A stretch of 50,414 nt of DNA, from assembly GCA_028353405.1 (NCBI GenBank), contig JAOMOG010000009.1, positions 1 to 50,414 of the forward strand. The letters are read 5' to 3'. This stretch comes from Candidatus Poseidoniaceae archaeon. GTDB lineage: Archaea > Thermoplasmatota > Poseidoniia > Poseidoniales > Poseidoniaceae. A program made the position numbers and the translations under genes. The first letter of the stretch is position 1. Every line of letters starts with the position of its first letter. Below the pieces are notes generated by a model. It saw nothing but the letters and a program-made list of their open reading frames with translations. It was not told the DNA's origin and did no database searches. Below, piece after piece: positions 34,914-43,226 of this stretch.

Positions 34914-35024
34914 ATGTCTGAGGAAAATGAATCCAATGACCCACCTCAAACTGCATATTACATATTTTTTGGTATTGCGGTCTTAGCTCTTGTATTTACT
35001 ATGTTCAAATGGCCTCTTTGGTGA
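34914..35024 (+). CDS. 36-residue single-helix membrane microprotein
   Basis: The reading frame ATG TCT GAG GAA AAT ... TGG TGA encodes 36 residues. An acidic N terminus (SEENESNDPPQ) is followed by a hydrophobic helix of about 18 residues and the end KWPLW. Acidic outside, helix, then Lys-Trp at the membrane edge is a typical pattern of a small bitopic protein. It lies 75 nt after the kinase-like gene and 80 nt before asnB on the same strand. No ribosome site is seen. Small size means chance cannot be excluded. Confidence 0.5.
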   Translation: MSEENESNDPPQTAYYIFFGIAVLALVFTMFKWPLW

Positions 35025-35104
35025 TGCCGAACTAAGTGTATTACTGTGAATTGATTCATGGTAATTTACAACCATTGAAAAGGGTGTGGTTTGCACCTTT
35101 TACT

Positions 35105-36886
35105 ATGTGCGGTATTGGTGGTATGTTCGGAAACCCCGATTCTGCTATCATAGAGCGAATGAATTGGTTAATGCGCCATAGAGGTCCAGATGGTAATGAT
35201 GTTTGGAGTGATGAAAATATAGCACTTGGACACACTCGATTGGCGATTGTTGATGTCAGTGGAAGCGATCAACCTATATCTGCTCATAGTGGAAATATCT
35301 TAATTGCCAATGGAGAGATTTACAATCATCTCAATATTCGAGCAAATCATAATCACTATCCATGGACTACAAATGGTGACAGTGAGTCTATACTTGCTCT
35401 GCATGAAAATGCATTAGCAACAAATCAAGGTGCACTATCTGCCAAACAGCATGCGAAATGGATCTCCAAACTCAATGGAATGTATGCTATAGCGATATGG
35501 AATCCTAGAGATAAGCAGTTGCTATTGGCTAGAGATCCCATGGGAATCAAACCATTGATGAGGACTGAGGTTGATGGTAGTCTGCTATTTGCAAGTGAAG
35601 CCAAAGCCCTTAGGGCGCATGAAGGGCATACCCCCCAAATCGATGAACTAGCATTGGTTGCAAGGTTGGCATGGGAGTACCCGTTAGATGGAACTACATT
35701 ACTGAAGGATGTTGCACAAATAAGGCCAGGGACTGTTGAAACCTGGAGTCTTGACCACAATGGTTGCGCAGTATTAACTGGCAAAGCAACAGTGGAGAAA
35801 CAGAAGGTTGAACCTGCAGATACATGGAATCCTGATTTAGAGGCTAGTAAGTTACTGGAATCTTTCGTTGTCAGTGTTGAAGAGAGATTGATGTCAGATG
35901 TACCTGTGGGTATAGTTCTTTCAGGCGGACTTGATTCTAGTTTAGTCGCCGCAGTTGCCCATGAAGCAGCTCAAAGAAGCGGTAATCCAGTTCCAGCATG
36001 TTGGACGGTTGCGGAAAGTGAAGATAACCCTGACTGGCAAGCGGCTGAGTTAGTAGCATCAAGCCTTGAATTAGAACATCACCAACATATTTTACAAGAG
36101 GATTCATTTGACAAAATGTTGCCTAATTTAGCCTGGCATGGTGAAGATTTAGATGTGACAGTCCTATTCTTCCAGCCTTTATTTGAGAAGATGTCACAAT
36201 CGGTAACAGTCGGATTATGTGGTCAAGGAGCGGATGAACTGCATGCAGGTTATCCACGCTACAGAGATCTTAATCATCATTCTAGCGTTATTCAGTCTCG
36301 CTTTGATATGATGAGTCACCCATCGAAAGCAATCATTGAAAATGGTCAATTACCAATTGGCGATCATTATTATTCAAATGACCACTCAGCAACAGCTCAC
36401 ACCTCTTCATTAGATGACTTCTTACAATTCGAATTAGATAGTGGACAGTTGAGTAACTTCCAATTACGCTTAGTAGATAGACATTCTATGGCCCATTCTG
36501 TTGAGGTTAGAGTTCCATTCCTTGGAAAGTCGCACCGCCAAGCATCTCATAAATTACCGATGCAGTGGCGCCTTCCACCTTCATTTGAAGAGAAAATAGC
36601 ACTTCGTCGTGCTGCTGATTTAACCAAGTTACCAGCTGAGATTGTACGCAGAGAAAAATTGCCAGCAGGTACGGCAACATCTCCTATGTTGTTGCAGAAT
36701 ATGTTAGAACAATTGGATGGAAGGGCGCAGCAAATAATGAGTAAGTATCCACTTATTAGCGGTGCTTTCAAGGACCAACCGGATTTGGCAATAGGTTTGG
36801 GATTGTTTGAAGCAATGCACATCCTAGATGGTGGTAGAAGTAAGCGTCCAGGAACAGCAATTGATTTGCTAGATGAGGTGATATGA
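35105..36886 (+). CDS. asnB: Asparagine synthetase (glutamine-hydrolysing), AsnB-type
   Basis: This amidotransferase would make asparagine from aspartate, ATP and glutamine. It has 593 residues. The nucleophile Cys2 is exposed in MCGIGGMFG, which fixes the start at 35105 despite an open frame from 35036. The glutaminase half contains RHRGPDG and ANGEIYNH. The synthetase half has the PP-loop SGGLDSS (273-279) and GQGADELHAGYPRYRDL. The usual GEGADE/LFAGY reads GQGADE/LHAGY here. The gene overlaps the following glutamate-cysteine ligase by ATGA, so the two proteins are made together. That raises the possibility of a substrate other than aspartate. Confidence 0.88.
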   Translation: MCGIGGMFGNPDSAIIERMNWLMRHRGPDGNDVWSDENIALGHTRLAIVDVSGSDQPISAHSGNILIANGEIYNHLNIRANHNHYPWTTNGDSESILALHENALATNQGALSAKQHAKWISKLNGMYAIAIWNPRDKQLLLARDPMGIKPLMRTEVDGSLLFASEAKALRAHEGHTPQIDELALVARLAWEYPLDGTTLLKDVAQIRPGTVETWSLDHNGCAVLTGKATVEKQKVEPADTWNPDLEASKLLESFVVSVEERLMSDVPVGIVLSGGLDSSLVAAVAHEAAQRSGNPVPACWTVAESEDNPDWQAAELVASSLELEHHQHILQEDSFDKMLPNLAWHGEDLDVTVLFFQPLFEKMSQSVTVGLCGQGADELHAGYPRYRDLNHHSSVIQSRFDMMSHPSKAIIENGQLPIGDHYYSNDHSATAHTSSLDDFLQFELDSGQLSNFQLRLVDRHSMAHSVEVRVPFLGKSHRQASHKLPMQWRLPPSFEEKIALRRAADLTKLPAEIVRREKLPAGTATSPMLLQNMLEQLDGRAQQIMSKYPLISGAFKDQPDLAIGLGLFEAMHILDGGRSKRPGTAIDLLDEVI

Positions 36887-38115
36887 TGAATTATGTACAT
36901 GAATACTCGCAAATCCTTGAATCTAAGAGAGAACAGATCACTGCATGGATGACAAAGAAGCGCAGCGAAGTTCCAATTCCGATTTACGGCAGTGTCGATG
37001 TAAGGGATGCTGGATGGAAAGTGGCTGTTGTTGATGCGAATCATTTTCCAGCTGGATTTAACAACGTTTCAAAGGAGGATGAACCACATCTTGCAGAACT
37101 CCTAAAAAATCATATTTTGAGGATTAAATCCGAATGTAAATGGGTTCACTTGTATCCTGAATCTCATACTAGAAATGCAGGTTATATTGAGAATGTGGCG
37201 ACTATACAGAGTTTACTTATCCGTTCAGGCTTTAGATGTACGGTTGGTTCACCGGAATTATCTGCTCATGGTTCATTAGCGGGAATTTCAGGTCCGTTGC
37301 ATTTGTCAAGAGTTGAGTTGAAACTTGAAAATGGAATCGAGGAGTTATTTGTGGAAGGTGAAAGACCTTGCTTAATCTTGCTGAATAATGATCTTACAGA
37401 AGGAATAGTGCCTGGATTATCTGCTAATAATGTAAGCCCACCACCGAGCATGGGATGGCATCGGCGTAGGAAATCAGAACACTATGTTTGCTTGCAAAAA
37501 TATGTTGATGAGATGGCACAATTGCTGGAAATTGATAGTTGGCATTTAATGGCGAATTGGTTTGTTTCAGAGAATAAATGTCTTGATGAAGAGAATTGTA
37601 GGGTGGCGTTGGCAAAAGAAGTTGACGAATTTATTGAAAATATAAGAGCCAAATACGAATCACTTGGAATAGAAAGAGAACCTGTCGTTTTTGTAAAAAA
37701 TGATAGAGGAACATATGGGCTTGGTATTATGGCGGTTAAGGAAGGGAAAGAATTACTTGAACTGTCTAATAGAAAGATGAAGAAACTAATGTATTCTAAA
37801 GGCGGTGCCGATGTTGAAAATTTCTTAATTCAAGAAGGAGTTCCAACTCTTCTAACAGAAAAGGGTGGAGCGCCGGTTGAACCTGTTGTTTATTTGGTCG
37901 ATGGTGAGGCTGCTTCTTGGTTCTATAGAATAAATGATAAGAAAGGGGACATGGATAATTTAAACTCGCCTAGTGCAGAATTCTTTGATTCATCAGAAGT
38001 TGGTCACCTCTATGGTGAACATGCAAAAGGATGGCATGCTTTAGTAGCAGAATTATCGATGTTGGCAATGGGTTCAGAAGCCATAAAATATGCTAATGAA
38101 TCATCGAATCAATAA
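36883..38115 (+). CDS. gshA: Glutamate-cysteine ligase, GshA 'ferrooxidans' type
   Basis: This enzyme would join glutamate and cysteine with ATP, the first step of glutathione-type thiol synthesis. It has 410 residues. Features I recognise from the proteobacterial/cyanobacterial GshA group first described in Acidithiobacillus are YGSVDVRDAGWKVAVVDAN with FPAGFNN, LLNNDLTEG, PPPSMGWHRRRKSEHY, and the ATP-grasp-like FVKNDRGTYGLGIM. The stretch EPVVYLVDGEAASWFYR also fits. It is translationally coupled to asnB. No glutathione synthetase (GshB) is in this window, so the product could stop at gamma-glutamylcysteine or be used by another enzyme. Recognition is from motif memory, not a search. Confidence 0.75.
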   Translation: MMNYVHEYSQILESKREQITAWMTKKRSEVPIPIYGSVDVRDAGWKVAVVDANHFPAGFNNVSKEDEPHLAELLKNHILRIKSECKWVHLYPESHTRNAGYIENVATIQSLLIRSGFRCTVGSPELSAHGSLAGISGPLHLSRVELKLENGIEELFVEGERPCLILLNNDLTEGIVPGLSANNVSPPPSMGWHRRRKSEHYVCLQKYVDEMAQLLEIDSWHLMANWFVSENKCLDEENCRVALAKEVDEFIENIRAKYESLGIEREPVVFVKNDRGTYGLGIMAVKEGKELLELSNRKMKKLMYSKGGADVENFLIQEGVPTLLTEKGGAPVEPVVYLVDGEAASWFYRINDKKGDMDNLNSPSAEFFDSSEVGHLYGEHAKGWHALVAELSMLAMGSEAIKYANESSNQ

Positions 38116-38128
38116 TTTGATTCAAGTT

Positions 38129-38434
38129 CTAATCATTGTTGGGTTTTTGATCATCACTGGTGGTGATTGGTTCATCGCCCATTCCAACTATTTCATAATT
38201 TGAAGGGAATAATGCGATAGCAACTGCGGCTATTAGGGCTAGCAGTCCCCATCCAAACATTTTGCGAACAAATAGCATTTCAAGGGATAATGCACATAGT
38301 AATAGGCCACCAATATTGGAAGTCCATACCAATGTTTTGAATGTTCCAAGGCTGACGCCAGGAGTTCCCTCTTTGCGGTATGGTCCGAATTCTCCTCCGA
38401 ATCTTTGGGCTTCTTCATTGGCATCTTTTGTCAT
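38129..38434 (-). CDS. Small two-helix membrane protein, last gene of the respiratory operon
   Basis: This is a 101-residue protein with a polar N terminus (about 40 residues), two adjacent transmembrane helices (about 32-54 and 60-77) and a short polar tail. I do not recognise the family. Its start has TGAGGA upstream, which embeds the ferredoxin stop codon, so it is cotranslated with the ferredoxin. It ends 13 nt from the convergent gshA gene. A small accessory subunit of the respiratory complex is plausible from context alone. Confidence 0.7.
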   Translation of the reverse strand: MTKDANEEAQRFGGEFGPYRKEGTPGVSLGTFKTLVWTSNIGGLLLCALSLEMLFVRKMFGWGLLALIAAVAIALFPSNYEIVGMGDEPITTSDDQKPNND

Positions 38435-38443
38435 GGTAATTCC

Positions 38444-38776
38444 TCACAAATCAATCATTGTTATCGCATCTGTAGGACAGGCGAGTACGCATAATCTGCA
38501 GCCAGTACACGCATCGCGAATTATCTTGGCCTTACGATTACTTTCAACTTTGATGAATTGACTGGCCATCTCTACTTTGTATAGTTCGATGGCATCATCA
38601 TCACAAACGATTGTGCATTGGTCGCAGCCAATACATTTCTCTGGAGTCACATATGCAACAGTTCCTTCTCCACCCTTTGTATTAGCTCGCTGTTCTCCAC
38701 GTTGACGATTTAGAGAGGTGCGAATGGCCAAAGCCTCAGCCGCTCGTCTCTTGGCCAACTCGTCACTGGTGGTCAT
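38444..38776 (-). CDS. Ferredoxin with two [4Fe-4S] clusters
   Basis: This is a 110-residue protein. About 45 basic N-terminal residues precede two Cx2Cx2Cx3C motifs: CIGCDQCTIVC and CTGCRLCVLACP. The second has the usual Pro; the first has Asp instead. A 15-residue insert between the motifs is longer than in typical 2[4Fe-4S] ferredoxins. It overlaps the end of the upstream membrane-protein gene by ATGA. It is a likely soluble or peripheral electron carrier for the cytochrome b/Hdr-like fusion in this operon. Confidence 0.9.
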   Translation of the reverse strand: MTTSDELAKRRAAEALAIRTSLNRQRGEQRANTKGGEGTVAYVTPEKCIGCDQCTIVCDDDAIELYKVEMASQFIKVESNRKAKIIRDACTGCRLCVLACPTDAITMIDL

Positions 38777-39468
38777 ACTACCACCTCGTCCGCCCCTTCT
38801 CTTTCAAACTTGGCAACACTTAGGTTGACTAATAAATCTCCAACACAATAGAATGCACCAACTAATAGAGGTGGATTCCAAGCGGTTAATCCCGTCCATG
38901 GTACTTCGTTGGCCCATGTCCAATTAGCCAAGTGTGTGCCCCACAATTCCATTGCTAAGGCCGCCCAAGCCATAGCAGCATATAATCGAGGTTGAGGGCC
39001 CCATTTTGTGAATGCGAGTACGAGCACTAGGAGGAATAGTGCAGATGTATCCCCTCCACTGTATATGCCATAAGCGACGAGAGGAATAAATGGGGTCAAG
39101 CAAAGCATAGCGAGGTTTTCCCTCATCTTATTGGCGATAATCCTGCCAAGATCAAATAGGAAATAATGACCGACTGGAACGAATAGAGGCATTAGTCCAC
39201 GTTGGTATTCATAGATTAGCCAAACTTCGCTGAAGAATAATTCCATTGGAGTGGCAAATGCCAACACTGTCAGCATTTCTATCCGTTCTTTTCGAGTGGT
39301 CTTGTAGAAGATATATCCAAATATGGACCAGCACCAAATGTTGACTGGCCATTCAGCCCACTGGTCTGGAATAATTCCATTCAGACCAGTAGCACTGATG
39401 TACAAACCGATGCCTATTGTAAGTACATACAAAGCAGGTCTGTTCATGAATGGCGCTAGTGACTGCAC
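38773..39468 (-). CDS. Polytopic membrane protein in the respiratory operon
   Basis: This protein has 231 residues and about seven transmembrane helices. Histidines sit within or next to helices in PVGHYFLFDLGR and MELWGTHLANW, which could bind a haem or a quinone, though this is only a possibility. I do not recognise the family. The start is GTG 39468 or ATG 39447; neither has a good ribosome site. It lies 47 nt after the cytochrome b/Hdr fusion and overlaps the ferredoxin by ATGA, so it is probably part of the same system. Confidence 0.7.
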   Translation of the reverse strand: MQSLAPFMNRPALYVLTIGIGLYISATGLNGIIPDQWAEWPVNIWCWSIFGYIFYKTTRKERIEMLTVLAFATPMELFFSEVWLIYEYQRGLMPLFVPVGHYFLFDLGRIIANKMRENLAMLCLTPFIPLVAYGIYSGGDTSALFLLVLVLAFTKWGPQPRLYAAMAWAALAMELWGTHLANWTWANEVPWTGLTAWNPPLLVGAFYCVGDLLVNLSVAKFEREGADEVVV

Positions 39469-39506
39469 TTCTTAGCACTAGGGGTGACTTGGAAATGCTG
39501 ATGCTC

Positions 39507-39512
39507 AAAAAA
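39507..39512 (-). terminator. Short T-run after the cytochrome b/Hdr fusion
   Basis: A run of six T on the minus strand, four nt after the stop. It may give partial termination before the last three genes of the operon; a promoter for them is not obvious. Confidence 0.25.
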
Positions 39513-39515
39513 GCC

Positions 39516-42329
39516 TCAAGCCTTGATTTGGTCTAGTGAATCAGTATTTGCAGCAACTGCTTCAGATTTCTTTGCATCAACTTGTTTTGCTAAGAATGTA
39601 ACAACATCAAGAATTTCAATATCTGCATACTTTTCATCACCTTCAAACTTCAAACACTCAAAGTGAGCAACACATTTAGGACATGATGTAATCATCGTAT
39701 CTGCTCCAGTAGCACGGATTTCTTCCATACGAGATACACGAAGTGAACGAGCATCTTCGTTACATGACATCATGCTTGAAACACCACAACACATTGCATC
39801 TTCTCCACTGTGTTCCATCTCAACCAAATTAACTCCTTCAACGGCAGTAAGCAACTCACGTGGTTCATCATAGACTCCCATTTGACGACCCAATCTACAT
39901 GGATCATGGTAGGTTACAGTAGTATCTTCAGTACTCAAGTCCATATCAAACCCTTGTTCTGTTAAGTATTCAGTTGTGTGCATTACCTTGACTCCCTCTA
40001 GTTCATAATCTCGAGCAAAGGTTCTGAAACATTCTGCACAAGAAGATACCAAGGTGTCTATTCCAGATTCCTCAATCTTGCGTTGATTATAGGCCTTTAG
40101 TTTTTCAAATACTTCATCAAGACCTTGCCACTTTTGGTCGTGGCCACAGCACTTTAGGAAGTCTCTTCCAAGATATGAAACTTCATTGCCCATCTCTTCA
40201 AACAAAGTGAAAGCAGCGGTTGTTGATGCTCCTAAATTCATCTCACCATCATTGACATGTGAAAATACCATCTCTTGGTCGAGATAATCAACACACCCAG
40301 GATAGTATCCTACCTTGGAAGTAATTGGGTAATCTTCAGTTGTGATAAAGTCAGCATCAGCTTCTTCCTCTGCTTCAGCAGCAAGAACTGCCTGAAGGAC
40401 TGTGTGCGGTATCTCTGCTTGAGATGCACCAACGATTAGTCCACGCCTAATATCGACATAAGAGTCGTAATCAACAAGTTGCGGACAGGCGTTAGTACAA
40501 GCAGAACATGTCAAACATGAATACATCGGGACACCATCATCCTCATTATTCCAAGAATTATAAATGATGTTTAATTTGTCTCCACCAGTGAATAGGCGTA
40601 CAGGGCAAGCATCGTCACAAAGGTCACAACCGTAGCACTTGTTCATCTCAAACTCATATCCACGAGCCATGTATCTTAGTAATACGAATACAAGGGCACC
40701 GAATGTTAGACATGGAATGAACATTGCATAGGTTAATTTTGCATCCATTGATTTAGGATTTCTATGGTATGATGGATTTTCAATAGGAGAGAACTTACCA
40801 TTTCCAAGAGCCATATCCTCAGAACTTGAAAGGTTGACGCTCGTTCCTGCAAGACTCTCGTGTGCATCCTCGTTCCAAACCAATAGTGGTTGGAAAGAAG
40901 CGATATTCATAGAAGTTTCAGTGGTAATAGAGGAATTTTGGGCAAGTAGACCAGTTGCCTGGACAGTCATTTGATAGTCATAGGTCCCTACTTTGAGTTC
41001 AACTGTTGCTCCATCACAGTTAGTGAACGATGAAACGGTTTTTCCAGATGAATCAGTAACCGTAAAAGTTGAAGTTAACATATCTGCAGTAGATAGTTCA
41101 TTGATCTTTCTTTCACTAGATCTATACTCACAAGCCATGTCAGTGGTAATCGTTTCCACAGTCTTGTGATGCCCATAAGGGAAATATGTTGTATCTTCAG
41201 TAACTGTAAATGAGCCTGCAGCAATCCACTCAGCATCTCCAGAGAATGAATCTGTAACCGATGCAGCATTTATTCCATTAGCAGCATCTTGATGCCCATT
41301 GGCATCTCCAAAATCAGTAATAATATATCTAGCGGGTTGATACAAATTCCAGTCAAGCCAAGCAGTAGTCGGTACTATCTCTGTAGAAGACCAACCATGC
41401 GAATCGGTAAATTCATTGGTAGAATGAACATGAACATCAACTGGTTGTGACCTCATCTCTTCAAGTTCACCGTAATCAGCAATTGTAAGCAATCCCTTTG
41501 CATCCCAGAAACCATCATCATAAACATCCCAAGTGGAAACTGATATTGCAGTTGAAACCATCAATGCGCCAACAAGAATTCTTTTGCCATGCGCTGGAGT
41601 GAAGCCAGCACCCCAAGCCTTTACCATCATAGTTCGAGTCACGAAATATATGACAATCCATATTAAAATCCCAGTTAATACCCACGGAATGGCATTGAAT
41701 GCATCCGCAATCCAGGGTTCTCTTACACCACATAACAGATCTCCATGAGAATCCAATTTACAAAAATCTGATCTATTATTACCATATAACTGTAAGAAAA
41801 TATTAATCGAAAAGACAGAGATAAACCATACATGCGCAATATATACAACTCCTGCACTTGCAAACCAAGGGTCTTCTACAGGTCTCTTTTCACGACCTCC
41901 AAGCAATGGTGGAAGTACTAGAATTCCTACAGGGACTCCAGTAAGAGCAGCTCCCCACCATGCAGCGTTCCAAGGGAACGAAGGTTGACCAAATATGTCT
42001 CCCAAGAATCCAGTAGGTACGGAAAATTGCGGTAGATACTCTCCCCAGCGAAGGTAACCATATGAGAATAATACATACCAATCAGGGAAAACGAATCCTG
42101 CTTGAGCATATGGATCAGCAGCACTGTGCAATGGTGGTGGAATTAGCCAAGAATAGAATAATAATACCGCGGCCATAACTGAAAAGATAAGAATGTCGCG
42201 AAGAACTTCATGTGGCCAAAAAGCATGGCCCATTCGTGTACGCTTTCTTTTTTCATCAACACTTTGCAAGTTTTCCTTCTCATCCATGTAGGAGGAAGCA
42301 ACTCTTCCAAGATTTTCTACTAATCCCAT
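39516..42329 (-). CDS. Fusion: cytochrome b subunit IV-like domain + extracytoplasmic beta domain + HdrD/CCG iron-sulfur module
   Basis: This protein has 937 residues. Residues 35-115 match the C-terminal cytochrome b domain (subunit IV), with WPHEVLRD, SAADPYA and the Qo-site motif PDWY (82-85). More helices run to about 270. A beta-rich, Thr/Ser-rich domain (about 275-530) with GTYDYQMTV follows, then a helix (about 538-556). A ferredoxin module (from C565) has CYGCDLCDDACP and CLTCSACTNACP. Two CCG domains (about 680-915) contain CCGHDQ, SSCAECF, CCGVSS and SCPKCV, as in HdrD/HdrB/GlpC. CCG modules bind clusters that handle thiol/disulfide or quinone chemistry. This domain order is not one I know from a described complex. 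Confidence 0.88.
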   Translation of the reverse strand: MGLVENLGRVASSYMDEKENLQSVDEKRKRTRMGHAFWPHEVLRDILIFSVMAAVLLFYSWLIPPPLHSAADPYAQAGFVFPDWYVLFSYGYLRWGEYLPQFSVPTGFLGDIFGQPSFPWNAAWWGAALTGVPVGILVLPPLLGGREKRPVEDPWFASAGVVYIAHVWFISVFSINIFLQLYGNNRSDFCKLDSHGDLLCGVREPWIADAFNAIPWVLTGILIWIVIYFVTRTMMVKAWGAGFTPAHGKRILVGALMVSTAISVSTWDVYDDGFWDAKGLLTIADYGELEEMRSQPVDVHVHSTNEFTDSHGWSSTEIVPTTAWLDWNLYQPARYIITDFGDANGHQDAANGINAASVTDSFSGDAEWIAAGSFTVTEDTTYFPYGHHKTVETITTDMACEYRSSERKINELSTADMLTSTFTVTDSSGKTVSSFTNCDGATVELKVGTYDYQMTVQATGLLAQNSSITTETSMNIASFQPLLVWNEDAHESLAGTSVNLSSSEDMALGNGKFSPIENPSYHRNPKSMDAKLTYAMFIPCLTFGALVFVLLRYMARGYEFEMNKCYGCDLCDDACPVRLFTGGDKLNIIYNSWNNEDDGVPMYSCLTCSACTNACPQLVDYDSYVDIRRGLIVGASQAEIPHTVLQAVLAAEAEEEADADFITTEDYPITSKVGYYPGCVDYLDQEMVFSHVNDGEMNLGASTTAAFTLFEEMGNEVSYLGRDFLKCCGHDQKWQGLDEVFEKLKAYNQRKIEESGIDTLVSSCAECFRTFARDYELEGVKVMHTTEYLTEQGFDMDLSTEDTTVTYHDPCRLGRQMGVYDEPRELLTAVEGVNLVEMEHSGEDAMCCGVSSMMSCNEDARSLRVSRMEEIRATGADTMITSCPKCVAHFECLKFEGDEKYADIEILDVVTFLAKQVDAKKSEAVAANTDSLDQIKA

Positions 42330-42348
42330 AATTTAATCCTCCAAAATA

Positions 42349-43215
42349 TCAATGTGGCTCCGCAATGCCCTGTACCCAAACAATAAACAAATGAATAATA
42401 ATCAATAATGTTACAATCACAGGTAGAATGAATACGTGAATAAAGTACATTCTTGTAACGGTCCTAGGAGTAAGTGATGTACCTCCGAATAGAGCAGTTG
42501 AGGCAATCTTTCCAATCAATGGTGATGAGTTGGCCATATTAATTCCTATAACTGCGGCGCCATATGCCAAGGAATCCCACGGGAGTAAATATCCAGAGTA
42601 TCCAAAGAAAATGGTTAGGAACATTAGTGCGACTCCGATAAGCCAGTTTAATTCACGAGGGTTTCTGTATGCACCTGTAAAGTAAACTCTACACATATGC
42701 AAGAAAACACTTGCTACCATGAAGTGAGTGCCCCAATGGTGAACTGCACGAAGGATATATCCGAATGGCAATTCGGTCATGATATATTGCATACTGGCAT
42801 ATGCAGGGGCAGGGTCACCTTCTCCACCCGGTACGTAATAAATTCCAAGAACAGTTCCAGTAATTACCAAAATAATGAATGATAGGAATGAGATTCCACC
42901 TAGGCAGTATAATGGATACCAGTACCAAATGATTCTCAACTTGTATTTTTCAGCGTGACTAAGCGGCATTTGTCTGTGCATATTATAGTAGGCACCTTTC
43001 GACATATTCCAATAGTCTTGTAATCTAAATCTAGTATCTAGCCAAGAGAACACCCAAAGGAATGATCTTTCTGCTACACCCATTTTCCCTGTTGACTCAA
43101 CAGCACGAAGAATGTCTCTACGAGGCATATCTTCTGATTCCTTGCGTAGAGTGAACGCTACAAGAACCACTACGAAGGCAATGAAGAACCAAAGAATCCA
43201 GAACATTGTTGTCAT
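42349..43215 (-). CDS. b6-type cytochrome b N-terminal half
   Basis: This is the di-haem, quinol-binding subunit. It has 288 residues: an extra N-terminal helix and about 80-residue lead, then the four-helix core. Haem ligands are His159, His173, His260 and His275. The 15-residue step between the last two is the b6 spacing rather than the bc1 spacing (14). YCLGG at C104 aligns with Cys35 of chloroplast cytochrome b6, which binds the extra haem ci covalently. Other matches are YIMTELPFG, YRNPRELNW, and GYSGYLLPWD. The C-terminal part of cytochrome b is carried by the downstream fusion. TGAGGTGA upstream of the ATG embeds the Rieske stop codon. Confidence 0.93.
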   Translation of the reverse strand: MTTMFWILWFFIAFVVVLVAFTLRKESEDMPRRDILRAVESTGKMGVAERSFLWVFSWLDTRFRLQDYWNMSKGAYYNMHRQMPLSHAEKYKLRIIWYWYPLYCLGGISFLSFIILVITGTVLGIYYVPGGEGDPAPAYASMQYIMTELPFGYILRAVHHWGTHFMVASVFLHMCRVYFTGAYRNPRELNWLIGVALMFLTIFFGYSGYLLPWDSLAYGAAVIGINMANSSPLIGKIASTALFGGTSLTPRTVTRMYFIHVFILPVIVTLLIIIHLFIVWVQGIAEPH

Positions 43216-43226
43216 TTTATTTCACC

